A DNA stretch of 64,000 bases. Source: Eustoma russellianum (Eukaryota; Streptophyta; Magnoliopsida; Gentianales; Gentianaceae). Where the stretch lies: assembly GCA_036186865.1 (NCBI GenBank), contig AP025056.1:26083346-26147345 (forward strand). The letters are read 5' to 3'. A program made the position numbers and the translations under genes. Below are positions 24,390 to 35,093 of this stretch, one piece after another; the first letter of the stretch is position 1; each line of letters begins with the position of its first letter. The notes under the pieces are model-generated. The model saw nothing but the letters and a program-made list of their open reading frames with translations. It was not told the origin of the DNA and did not search any database.

Positions 24390-24934
24390 TGTAGAGAAAA
24401 AGGGGTTTGAGTGATTTCAAAATATGTGATTTAAATGAATGAGGTAAAACGTGTGCATGATATACATGTATGCATGATACATTGCTTATTACTTGCCTTA
24501 TTTAGCTCATATATAATGTTGCCGTACTAACGAGCCATGAAGCGTTAAAGCTTACATCATATGACCAACATTTGTTGTGTTTACACTATTTTCAGGTGCC
24601 ACCATTAATGAACTAAACTAGTTCATTAAATGAAGTACTTAGTTAATTAAACTAAGTAGTTCATTAAAGGAAGCCACATTTGGAAAAGGCACAAAGGCAA
24701 CAAGACTAAGGAAGGAAAGTTTTCTCCTCCCCCTCATTAATATACACGCCATATACACATATATAAGTATATATTTTCATATTTTTTCTAAAAGGCACAT
24801 ACACATGTATTCCAACGTACTACCGACACGTTATATATTTTACGTACGTACGTTAATGTCACACCACTGTACTTAACTCATATTTATAAGTATATTCAGG
24901 TCTTATATCATATGATATAAGTCATGGTGATGAC
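24390..24934 (+). repeat. A1 3' LTR, first part (U3)
   Basis: The LTR starts with TG directly after the polypurine tract. It aligns by eye with the start of the element C 3' LTR at 49643 (shared blocks such as GCCATGAAGCGTTAAAGC). It contains dyads of the form AATGAACTA...TAGTTCATT at 24605-24665. The alignment stops at 24934, where element B is inserted with duplication ATGAC, and resumes at 42592. Confidence 0.85.
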
Positions 24935-25205
24935 TGTAGAAATATACTCTGAAATACACTGTATATACACATGTTGTACACAGCACATAAGGTTGCTATG
25001 CACAGTAAATAGACCTGTACATACTCATACGTCACCCACTTAGTGACTTGAAAAGTGCAATAGGAACTAGCCGTTAGTTTACCGTTGGCACCTGGCTGCC
25101 TCTGTTTACTTTAGCCTATAAAATGAGATACTCATGTATATTGATGATTAAGTCTGAATAAGATTCATTCAGCCTCCAACATCTTTGTTCTTTATAATTA
25201 CTTCA
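24935..25205 (+). repeat. B 5' LTR (271 bp)
   Basis: TGTAGAAATATACTC to ATTACTTCA, followed without a gap by the primer site. It matches 42316-42586 except at about two positions (GACCTG/GACTTG and TAGTGACT/TAGTTACT). It contains a TATA box at 25117. Confidence 0.93.
25117..25124 (+). promoter_or_regulatory. TATA box of the B LTR
   Basis: TATAAAAT, 89 bp before the end of the LTR, repeated in the 3' LTR at 42498. The position fits a short copia LTR promoter. Confidence 0.55.
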
Positions 25206-25222
25206 TGGTATCAGAGCCATGA
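25206..25222 (+). other. B primer binding site (initiator Met tRNA)
   Basis: TGGTATCAGAGCCATGA directly follows the LTR end CA. It gives the plus orientation of B. Confidence 0.9.
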
Positions 25223-25569
25223 ACATCCTAGAAGAAGAAGCTGCTACCTGTGAAGAAGACATACCAGGTTGATGGTTCAAATGCTTCCACTTGTTGCCGT
25301 GCGGATTATCTGGAAAGAGATTATCCAATGACGACAAAGATGAAAAATTCAAGCAAAATAGGACCAACAGGGTAGCTGCTTCCCTTTACAGTAGTTTCCG
25401 GAACAGCTCCTCTCTTGGCGTCCAGAAAAATCTCTGCCTCAACTTCTTCTTCCAGGCAACTCTTCAAGGGCCAGTGTAAACGCACAGGTACCTTCTGTGA
25501 CTTCTCTATTGATATCTTCAAAAACTCGTAGCTTCTTCTTCTCAGGAAAATGGAAAAAAAATATCATTA

Positions 25570-25990
25570 ATTCATATCAAGGCCATAGAGCCTCAAATGT
25601 TTCAAAGGCCATAGAGCCATAAATTCTTCAAGGCCATAGAGTCTCAAATATTTCAAAGGCCATAGAGCCATAAATTCTTCAAGGCCATAGAGCCTATTCT
25701 TCTTTTAAGAAGTCACAGAACCTTGGCCATAAAGCCGGAAAAAAAAATTCAAAGAGGTAATATAGCCTCTAAGAGACCATGGAGTCTTGAATTAGTTCAT
25801 GAAGTCAAACAGCTTCCAAGACTGTTCACTATTTTTCAAAGACCATTATGTCTATAAACTTCAAGAGGCTATGAAGAGACTTGGCTTAGTGCCGGAATCT
25901 TTTCCATGAGGCTATGAAGAGCCTTGGTATAAGGCCAAAATCTTTCCTTGAATAGGCAACAAGAGCCTCGGATATAAAGTGATTTGTGAT
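25570..25990. repeat. Short direct-repeat field built on GGCCATAGAGCC
   Basis: AAGGCCATAGAGCC or a close variant recurs at about 30-bp or shorter spacing from 25578 to 25690, separated by TCAAAT(G/A)TTTCAA or ATAAATTCTTC. More degenerate forms (GACCATGGAGTC, GAGGCTATGAAGAG) continue to about 25970. The frame is not open across it. I do not recognise it as coding; expansion of a short unit inside the element is the simplest reading. Confidence 0.75.
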
Positions 25991-26369
25991 AGCTGAAATC
26001 TTTGATAAAACCAAAGTATACTCCAGATGACATCGAAAGACAGATGAAAATTGAAAGAAAATAAATTTTTTTGAAAGAAATTATTTGTCAAATGAATCTG
26101 AGTTTAGGAAAAGAACTTCATCTAGAAAGTTTTTCACTAAGGCTAATTGGAGTGTATACAAGATGCAAAGAGATCAAAAATCGGGTTGCGTTTTTTCTGC
26201 ATCTGAAGAAATTAATCGTCCAAGGATTTTTTGTGATACAAAGAATTGAAGAAAACTGCAAATCAATGTTGCAAATCTCCTGCTATGTCCATGTTTTTCA
26301 CTACTCTCAATAAAAGTTTATCTCATATGCATCTTCCATCATTCCTTATACACAAGGGGTCATTTTGAG

Positions 26370-26582
26370 TTTACACCAAATTCTTATCACAATTGCTGCT
26401 GGTCTCGCATCAAGGCCAGATGTCGGATTATCCATTAATATAATCGAAGGATTGGCAAGAAGCTCACCTGTTGTGGTCAATCTCTTCCTCTTTTCTGTTG
26501 ATCCGCTTATTTAAGGAAGCTCTACTATAGCATCCTTGAGATTGTCTAGTTCTACCAATTCCATCACTTCCTCCACAAAAGT
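26370..26582 (-). pseudogene. Captured fragment of a PDR/ABCG-type ABC transporter, C-terminal nucleotide-binding domain
   Basis: Read on the minus strand from 26582 downward, the fragment gives FVEEVMELVELDNLKDAIV, then a stop, then an ABC signature-like STEKRKRLT, ELLANPSIILMDNPTSGLD (Walker B region and D-loop) and ARPAAIVIRI. This order and spacing are those of the second nucleotide-binding domain of full-size plant PDR (ABCG) pumps, which export lipids, hormones and defence compounds at the plasma membrane. The Walker B glutamate is replaced (usual form MDEPTSGLD), and the part between LP and the signature is shortened. It is a dead fragment inside B, not a gene of its own. Similarity fades below about 26370. 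Confidence 0.85.
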
Positions 26583-26704
26583 CTATTTCTTTCCACTTCA
26601 TTACTCTCTATAGCAAAAAAAAAACCCCTTCTGCTAGTACTCATTTCCGCTTCAAAACCACTATCATACATGCTGGAAAAGGTAAAGGAATGAAGAATAA
26701 TACT

Positions 26705-26803
26705 GAATAAAATGATAACCACTCGCCTCACGTGACAGTTCGTGAATCTTTACTCAGTTTTTCTAAGACTACCTCAAGATGTTGGCAAGAAGGAAAAATG
26801 ACT
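26705..26803 (+). pseudogene. Second piece of the captured PDR transporter, in inverted orientation
   Basis: The plus strand reads E-stop-NDNHSPHVTVRESLL (26708-26754), and after a one-base frame change SVFLRLPQDVGKKEK (26754-26799). In PDR proteins this block (CEQNDIHSPHVTVYESLLYSAWLRLP) lies immediately N-terminal to FVEEVMELVEL. Here it is on the opposite strand, 120 bp beyond the start of the other piece. If 26586-26803 is flipped, the two pieces become contiguous in the correct order. I infer a small inversion after or during capture. Confidence 0.78.
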
Positions 26804-29560
26804 TTTTTTAGGAGAGAAAAACTGTAAAGGAGATGGTTGAGACAGACTGCGGGAATGGGCTGGATGAGACTGAAGTGGGAAAGTAGGTGGATAGTCTTAA
26901 TGAGCTTAGACGTGTAGGAAGAGAAAACATGTTAATAATTTGAACTACAGTGTCAAGTTGCTATCGCATTCTGCTCATTTTCCTTGGAAACTACGAATTG
27001 TGAAATAAAAAATATTTCTGCCTTGGAAACGATGAAAGCAAAAATAAAGGCAGAGATTCCAAACTATAGCCAGCTGGTATGCCTTTCTTTATTATTTATT
27101 ATATATTCTTCACATGCACTACTCTTTGCATGCAAGTAGACACATGGCCAGTAAATTTTTTCTCTTGTTGAACACGTTAGCATGTGCCTTGAAGACTTCG
27201 GTCCTTTGAAAAATAAGTACTTTGCTGAACAGATTTTAAGGGTAAAGTATTTTATAAAGCTGCTTGTACAGGAAAGAAAGTATCCTGGTAATAAAAAGTC
27301 TTTTCGATGTATGGGAAAAATCAATTTGCAAAAATTAAAAGGGAGGAAAAAATAACCAACTGTCATTTAGTTTTTTGTTTTCTTTATGCAAGTGGGTGCA
27401 AGTGGGCATGCACCTTGCCACTTGGATGAAAAATCTTTGAGGAAAAAACACGTAGAAATTTTGTAGAGTTATAGATAACACGTGGATTTTTTTTCAGTAG
27501 AAGCAGCCACATTAATTTTGTTCTCTCCTTAAGACAGAAGTCTTTTTTTCTGTTTCTTTTTTACAATATTGCCCTTAAAATTTATTGATTTGACGAAGAT
27601 ACCCTCAAATCCAGATCCTTCTCTTCCTCTTTTTGTGCTTTCTTTTGCTTTGAAACTTTTTCAACTAGGTTCACGTCATTATCACAAATGCTTTGAATCT
27701 CTGGATTTGAGCTGAGTTTTATTTTCTTGTGACCTGGGTCAGAGACTTGTAAATGCTAAGGATTGTGATGATATTGATTAGATTATGGTTCCATAGAAGG
27801 ATTATAGTACTGAGAATTGAGCTCTTCTTTAAGCTCCGGAATTTCACCCTTCATGGTGGTTGAGAAGTTCTTGTGAGTCATGTCTGCTCATTTTTTGCTC
27901 AGTTCATTATCAGATGAAACGGAATCAGACGTCTCCGACGAGGAGAAATTTTCTTAGTTTAATTTTGTTCGTACTTCCTCTCCACTTTGAGATCTCCAAA
28001 TGAGATCTATAACCAAATCCTTTGGAGTTAAATACCACCTGTTCGATGAAATGTTCAAATAATGTCTCAGTATATTTCTTCCTTCTCTCTAAAAGTTGAT
28101 TTCTTCAAATTGATGGTATGCATGAACATTGATTGCCAAAAGGTACCTGCTTTGTATGTATCTCTCACCTGGTGTGAATAGTGTAGCTTATTTATTATTC
28201 CTGTCTGAATTCGTGAGTCCTAGCTGCTTAGACTGCTCGCTCATCCCCGCATCCGTATATATCTTTTTATTCACCCTGTGTTGGTATTCATAAATTGTGA
28301 TGTGAAAATTGTCTCTGGGTGTTCATGATTTGTTCAAGCTCCTATTGTGTGCGTTTATCTTGCTGGTCCATTGGATAAAGTTTGAGTCCATGTATTGTCT
28401 ATTCATGTGTTATGATTAACTACATGTTACGGGCAAATGCTCCTTAGTAAGTGACCTCTGTGCCTCTTTTTGATCCTTGTATCTTTTTGTAATCATCATG
28501 CTGTGAGCAATATTGTTCATCTAATACTGATGAAATGTTGTATGTTAAAGTCAAGTATATAATACGGTGAATACTCTCTATGAAATATGTGGTTTATGCC
28601 TTGAAATGTGTCTCACTGTGGAGTCTCAAAAATGAAGTATGATTGTAACCATTATGTCACTCATATGGATAATGAAATAATGGTGGTTGTAATGAAGCTT
28701 TAAAATGATCATCCTTGTTATGTTCATACGTCAGTTTGTATATCTATAAGTTCAGTGGTGTGGATTATATTATTTAGTTCCAAAAGATGACATTTTTTAT
28801 TGATAAGTTCTGTTTCAATGTATGTGGTTTCTTGGAACGAATCTGTGAGTAAGTTTGAACTTTGGGTTGTAATCTTAGCTAAGTATTGTTAAAACTTAGA
28901 TGTTTGATATATGCATATATGATTTGTAAATGAAAGGTTCTAAGAAGAATGTGGTCTTATCTATGTCCCGGGCTGTGTCTTGTCATTCATGAAATTACGC
29001 CTTGCTTCCGTATAAAATAATTGTCTTCTATGTTTCCGCACTACATAGAATTCTCAATCCATTCCTGTGTTGATATGTTTTTGGTAACATGTAAATTGCT
29101 CTTTCAAGATAGGAAACTGGTACCAATCATAGTCTCATATCAAGTTTTCTCTTCTTTTCTCCTCATAAATCTATTTCAGTGTGTAGTCAAGGAAAATATA
29201 TATTTTACTGGATCATTGCAAACATATGGTGTAAAATCTTTGACACATACATTCTATGGATAGTTTAGCATATGAGAACAACCTCTCCGCCTGATTGTTA
29301 AATGGAACTTAGAGTATGATTAAATTTGAAGCTAACATCTCAATGCAGGTTGACCGATATATGGTTGGATTCCAAGTTTTATTCACTAACCCTTAATTTG
29401 CAGGTGGCATTTGAATGCAGTTCATTTCTTCTTAACATTGTTTTGCAGGAACAAAATTACTTTATTTGCAGGAGACAAATACGATTGTGTCTGGTACCTG
29501 GAGTTTGCACCAAGTCAAGGAATATCAAATAGAGAAGCAATGCAAGTTGTTCAATAATAA
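26804..29560. other. B interior, AT-rich, no recognised gene
   Basis: It contains only short frames without recognisable motifs, for example 27064-27366 on the minus strand and 29021-29263 on the plus strand. The stretch 27400-28000 has the look of a plant promoter or 5' region, with an acidic SDETESDVSDEEKFS reading frame end at about 27905-27958. It could be further captured host DNA; I could not identify a source. Confidence 0.4.
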
Positions 29561-29584
29561 AACTCGAAGCCACCAAGATCGAAA

Positions 29585-29659
29585 ATGACGCATCAAGCAA
29601 CCAAATTGCCGATATCCTCACCAAGTCATTATCTACTAAAATTTTTAGAGACAAGTAGT
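29585..29659 (+). pseudogene. B pol remnant: last codons of copia RNase H
   Basis: The frame reads SNQIADILTKSLSTKIFRDK followed by TAG at 29657-29659. This matches the conserved C-terminal ADIFTKxL motif of copia RNase H. It identifies B as Ty1/copia although the rest of pol is gone. G2 lies 25 bp downstream. Confidence 0.75.
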
Positions 29660-31119
29660 CAATCTTGGTTGTATAAACATATACTGTCGTAACCCCGTTA
29701 CAAGCCCTTCTTGTACCTAAGGATGAATTAGTTAATATGTGGCCATGCACGTGGTGCTTAGAGTTAATTTAGTTGGTAATTGTTGTAAGGCATGAGGACA
29801 CTATATGTATTTACAAGACTAGGATCAATTGTATTATGGCCTTATGGTTTTCGGCCCATACTCGCAAGGAAGATGGTTAATTGGCATGAGACAAATACAT
29901 TGGTATTTATTTACTAGAAAAGAATAAATAGAAAGGGAATAAAAGAAAAAAAAATAATATTGGCTAGTTGGGGTCATTTAAGACCCCAACCGCCGGACAT
30001 CATGAAGAGAGAAGGGGGAGGGAAAACCTAATTTAAAGCAAAGGTGGCTAATGATTACAATTAACCTAACCAACCCTAAACTAAACCATGGTTAGGAAGA
30101 AAGAAACCATGGTTGACCCAAAAGTAACCTTAGTTAGTGAAAAGTAACCTTGGTTAACCTAAGATAACCAAGGTTAAGCCTTAACTTGAGTACAAACCCT
30201 AACTCCACCCTTATTTCCCACAGCTAGAATCACAAAGAAGGGGAGAATTCCCTCCAACTTACACTTAAGCATTTCAAGCCAAGAAGGAATCTCTTCCATT
30301 CCCTCCTTCCCCTCCCCACTCACGGCCAAGTGCACACCAAAGGAGAAGGAAACTCTTCCAAGAACAAGTAAGCTTAGGTAAGTGTCCACAACCTTCTAAG
30401 AGTGACATTTATGATTTTATGAAGATCAAACTCATGGGTGTTCTTCTTTGCCCCCAAAACCGTGACCTTCATGGTCACTAGGCTCAAGGACTCCAAGCCT
30501 TCAAGAACTCTAGCCAAGTTGGACAACTCACACCTCTTTTGAGGAAGAGAAGACTTCAACTTTGACACATATCCAAGAAGAGTAAGCAAGAAAGGCAAGT
30601 ACACTATACTCTTCATGGTTTGAATGTGAAAGTGTGTGCATGAATGACTAGAAAGACTTAAGGTTTGATCTTAGTTGTGAAAAGGTTAGCTTTAAGCCAA
30701 AAGCTTTCGGCTTTAGGCACATAAGAGGGTAGGATGAGCATTTTGTTATAAAGATAAGTTCTTTGATGATTTTATGCATGTTTATGTCTTAAACTAGGCT
30801 TGAATGTGTTAAAGATTTCTCCTTTGGTGTTGAAGGGAGCCACGGTAGAAGGGAGAAGGGGAGGTGAGGTGAAGTTGCATGCAAGATAATAACAAAGCAA
30901 GAAAATGAGGGAAAGACTTGATCTTGTGCATGTTAGGCTTAAAGTGTTTTCGATTTTGGTCGTTTTCTCTCTAAACACCCGCAAATGGGGCTGACGTAGT
31001 GTGTGTATGTGTTCATTTTAGGGTTGATACCATGAATGGTCACAAAAAGGTGAGCTAAGAACGTTTAGGATGAAATTAGGGCTACTGAAAATTCTGGAGA
31101 TGGACAAGAAATTAGGCTG

Positions 31120-31880
31120 ACTTGCTAGACCAGAAAAGGGACCTTAGAGACCTTTAATTTCGTTTATTTTTGGTATGAAGATAGTTGTATGTGTTTGTTA
31201 GTAGTGAGAGTGGGAATCACCTTAAAAAGAGTCACGGTTTATTTTTAGTGAATTTCTTATTAAGATTGGTCTTGCTGGAAAATGTGTTATGGACAGAACT
31301 TAAGCAACACGTTTAGCAGCTTGAAAATGAACCTTAGGAATGTGCAAACGAGCTGATTTTTGACATGGTAATAGTTTTATGTGTGTATGACATCTGTGAG
31401 TTGGAATTGTAGTAAAAAGAGTTGTGGATTATTATTAATGAATTTTGTGGTAAAACTGCTCAAACAGAATTGCCGGAACAGGACCGTTTTGAGTAGTAAA
31501 TTGTATGGCTTGAAAATGAACCTTAGGAATGTGCAAATGAGCTGATTTTTGGCATGGTAATATTTTCATGTGTGTATGACATCTGAGAGTTGGAATTTTG
31601 ATAAAAGGAGTTGTGGTTTGGTCACAATTCAATTCGTGATTTAATTGGTCATTCCAGTTTCTGCATGTACCCAGTTTGGAAGAGTAATTAGATGACCCCC
31701 TTAAACTTATTGGATTGCCTTGGAAATTTTATGGTAATTACCTAGGGTATTGATGTGCATGTTCATGTAAAGAAACCAGTATAAAACTACCATTTTGACG
31801 GTTAACAATTGTGTTAAAGTTAGTATATAAAACTGGAAAACAGGACAGTTTATTGCCATAAGTTGTAAGGCTTTGATTTT
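31120..31880 (+). repeat. 189-bp degenerate subrepeats in the G2 LTR
   Basis: CCTTAGGAATGTGCAAA(C/T)GAGCTG recurs at a spacing of 189 bp (GAATGTGCAAA at 31338 and 31527). More diverged units lie before, from about 31140, and after, to about 31880. The unit is the reverse-oriented homologue of the G1 subrepeat (TTTGCATATCTCTAAGTCC, AAAATCAGCTTTATTG). The matching array of the 3' LTR is near 39920-40680. Confidence 0.8.
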
Positions 31881-32428
31881 GCTCATTTAAGCTTAATTGT
31901 GATGTTTAGCCTTATGAATATTGTTCCTTGGTGTGTTAGATATGTTTTCTAGGTGATGGATCAAAATGAATGAGGTTTTATGACCTACGAAACTGAGGTA
32001 AGGCGGTACTGCCCTGCTGATTTCAGCAGTACCTTTGAGGATAGTATGATGTTTTGAGGTCCTTAGACATTTCGGAACGATACGAAATTTTTATAGCATG
32101 TGTCTAAGTCTTCATTATGCATATGTATGACATGAGTTTATGAATATGAGCATGAATTGATGAGCACACAGCAGTATGAATAGAAGGTGATTGCTGGACA
32201 GCTTTTCCAGCCTAAAAGACGAGTCCGTGCATGCATGTTATGATGCATTTGTTCACGAGTTGCATAATGCATGTCATACATTGCATCATCGTCACTTGCA
32301 TGATTTATGGCATGGATTTCACGTGGAAGAAAGATGAAAAGCGTTTTCAAAAAAGATGGTTTTTGTGTTTTTAAAAGAACGCTTCCCCACCGGTACCGTG
32401 TGTGAGTATGAACTGGCCAGTATGAAAG

Positions 32429-32690
32429 GAACCTGAGCAGATCCAGGTTAAGTGATCTGAATGGAAAGGAATAATGTTACCGATCCGAATCCGGGATTAA
32501 TAGATTCGAAGGGGAGAAGTTACCGCCTCAGATCCGGGAAGATAGATCTGAAACGAAAGGAACCTGAGCAGATCCGGGTTAAGTGATCTGAATGGAAAGG
32601 AACGATGTTACCGATCCGAATCCGGGATTAATAGATTCGAAGGGGAGAAGTTACCGCCTCAGATCCGGGAAGATAGATCTGAACACTCTA
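32429..32690 (+). repeat. 131-bp tandem duplication in the G2 LTR
   Basis: Two units start GAACCTGAGCAGATCC at 32429 and 32560, and each contains GATCTGAATGGAAAGG and AGGGGAGAAGTTACCGCC. The same pair is at about 41222-41480 in the 3' LTR. Confidence 0.88.
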
Positions 32691-33501
32691 TGGTTTTATG
32701 ACGATGATGTTTTTTTTAAAAAAGAGCAAAGCATGAAAAGGCATTTTCTCATTTTATCATAACGCATTTCATGTGCATATACATGCATGTCACTTGTGGA
32801 GTTGTAACATAGCGTCGCATGTACTATGTTGTGTTGTCATGACCTTGCGTGTCCTAAATGATGATGATGATTGTTTTATTGATCAATGCATGATCCAGTC
32901 ACCTTATGATTATATTTCACTCTATCTAGTGATGTTATTAAGTTATGATCTTACTACATTAAGCGATGATCCTTATCAAATGATGATTGGAGGTCAGGTA
33001 TGTTTTCCAAACCAATTATAACATGGGGTTCGGTTCTTGCTCGTACTTTCCATTTAACTCATGATTATTATAGTATACTTGCTGGTGACGTTGTCACTCA
33101 CCCTATTTTTCTCTCCAGAGGTGGAAGGAGATAAAGTTGAATGGATCGATGACGAGCCTAGGGTACCCTATCCGTGAGAGAGTTAGAGGATGGCCAGGAG
33201 TGGTGAACCGAGCACCCAGCTTGAAGGATTGATGATGTTTTGTAGTAGTAACGGGAAACAATTTACTTTCATCGTTTTCTGAATTCGGTTATGTGGGATG
33301 TTACTTTTACTGCTTATGATGGTACTTTAATTTGAAGTTTAAATTCTACCACGGTTTCGATTACTAATTGCGCAAAAGAACGAAAATTCCATGAAATTCT
33401 ATCATGGATCACGATGCGTATGGAAGACGCCTAGTACTCTCCTTAGTGAAGTACGGCGGGTGCACCGACTCTAGCGGGGCCGGGGTGCGGGGCGCCACAG
33501 G

Positions 33502-33518
33502 TGGTATCAGAGCCAAGG
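33502..33518 (+). other. G2 primer binding site (initiator Met tRNA)
   Basis: TGGTATCAGAGCCAAGG begins two bases after the LTR end. A 260-bp untranslated leader follows before gag; its first part is shared with the G1 leader (AGATCCGGGCAGAATGTAGAAC). Confidence 0.9.
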
Positions 33519-33780
33519 CTCCAGATCCGGGCAGAATGTAGAACTAAGTCATGATTTTAGTCAACTAAGGTTGATCTTAGAACTAAGTTTTGATCTTCGA
33601 TGAGAGTTAACCTTATTACGAAATGACCTCGGTATACGAGATTAGGTACAGTCCACTGATAGGCCCCACCTAACGACCTATCCTGAAGTAATGAGTATAT
33701 GCCGGCGTGTTTTTGATGTATTCAGTTATATTTTGATATAACATTCCCATGCTAAGTAAAGTCGACGCTGCGTGATGCAG

Positions 33781-35038
33781 ATGGTGCGACCCAGAGGGAG
33801 ACCGACCAGAGCTAGGCCCGAAGTACAAGACCCTGTCCCACCCCAGCCTGCTCAGGTCCCTCCACCACCCCCACCGCGAGGCCAAGAACCGCCGCCAGTG
33901 CAGAATGTACCTCCACCGCAAGGACCTTTTCCCCCTATGATGCCGGACATGAATACCTTTCAGAACTTTTGCCAAACGGTCACGCAAATTGGACAAGCAA
34001 TGCTCCAGCAAAATAACCCACAACCTCACGAGCCGATCAGAGATGCCCAGTACTACTTTGAGAAGTTGAAAAGAGCTAACGTTCCGCCGTTCGAAGGAAA
34101 GTCAGATTCTGACATGGCAGAAAAGTGGCTTGACGAAGTAGAAAACTGTTTTGAACTGATTAGGGCACCGGAAGAGATGAAGACTCAAGCAGTTCGACCC
34201 TTCCTGTTGGGAGAAGCCAACCAATGGTGGAAGGCCAATCTCCAGGCCTTGCCAAGACCAATACCCTGGGAAAGGTTTTTACAGGAATTTAACAAGTTTT
34301 ACATACCCCCTTCAGTTAAGCTACAGAAAAGACATGAATTTGAGTCTTTGATGCAAGAGTCGAGGATGACGGTAGCCGATTACGCCAAAAAATTCATAGC
34401 ATTAGGGAGATTCCAACCATCCACCATGAATGATGAAGAAACCAAGATGCTGAAATTTGAGAGGGGACTGAACCCCAGAATTCGGACATGGTTGGTAAAT
34501 GCTAATCCAACCAACTTTGGCGCCCTCCTAGATGCTTGTTATCGGATTGAGCGGGATATTATCCGCAGGGATGAGTTTAATCAGAAGAGAGGAAGAGAGA
34601 TATCTGGAAGAAGGGGGCCCGAAAGACCGCCAAGCAAGATGCTAAGGGGCCCGGACGACAGGGGAAGAACCGGTTCCAACGTCGTTCCCAGAGAAACCAA
34701 TCACAGAATCAAGGACAACAACTTGCCATTCCAAAGTGTGCCCATTGTGGTAAATTTCACATAGGAGAGTGTTTTGTTCAAGCTGGTAAATGTTTTGGAT
34801 GTGGCCAGACGGGACACATCCAAAAAGACTGTCCGAACAAAGGAGTCACTTGTTTTGGATGCGGGAAAGCAGGACACCTGGCCAGAGAGTGTCCTGAGAA
34901 AGGAACCCCGCCACAGCCCCAAAATCCACAGCGTCAGCGTGCCAACGCCAGGGTCCACGCTATGACTGACGCAGCAGCTGAGGAAGCGGATAATGTAGTG
35001 ACAGGTATCTTCCTAAATCCCACTATTATTATTTGGTG
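33781..35038 (+). pseudogene. G2 gypsy gag: capsid and three zinc knuckles, one frameshift
   Basis: I choose ATG 33781 (MVRPRGRPTRARPE); ATG 33775 is possible. A proline-rich N-terminus (about residues 15-60) precedes the retrotransposon gag domain, with FEGKSDSDMAEKWLDEVENCF, QWWKAN and the FYIPPSVKLQKRHEFESL block. The first frame stops at 34762-34764, but from about 34600 the coding signal is in another frame. That points to an indel near the G run at 34611-34618. In the second frame are CAHCGKFHIGEC, CFGCGQTGHIQKDC and CFGCGKAGHLAREC (34743-34902). Three knuckles, with an atypical first one, fit Tekay/Del gags as I know them. The frame ends at 35036-35038. Confidence 0.88.
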
Positions 35039-35093
35039 AAATTATTGCCCTAAGATTTCTCAGTAAGAATTATATGATCCAGGAGCTATACTA

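Larger units (their letters stand above)
29685..33499 (+). repeat. G2 5' LTR (3815 bp)
   Basis: TGTCGTAACCCCGTTAC to GGGGCGCCACA. It contains 189-bp subrepeats (about 31120-31880), a 131-bp tandem duplication (32429-32690) and no supported gene. A stretch near 30040-30180 is rich in TAACC(A/T)(A/T)GGTTA-like short inverted motifs. Confidence 0.92.

Noticed and set aside
27064..27366. A 100-codon minus-strand frame in B as further transporter sequence.
   Set aside because: No match to any part of PDR proteins that I can recognise.
30040..30180. TAACC(A/T)(A/T)GGTT-rich stretch in the G2 LTR as interstitial telomere repeat.
   Set aside because: The unit is not the plant telomere CCCTAAA; it is a local degenerate motif found in both G2 LTRs.
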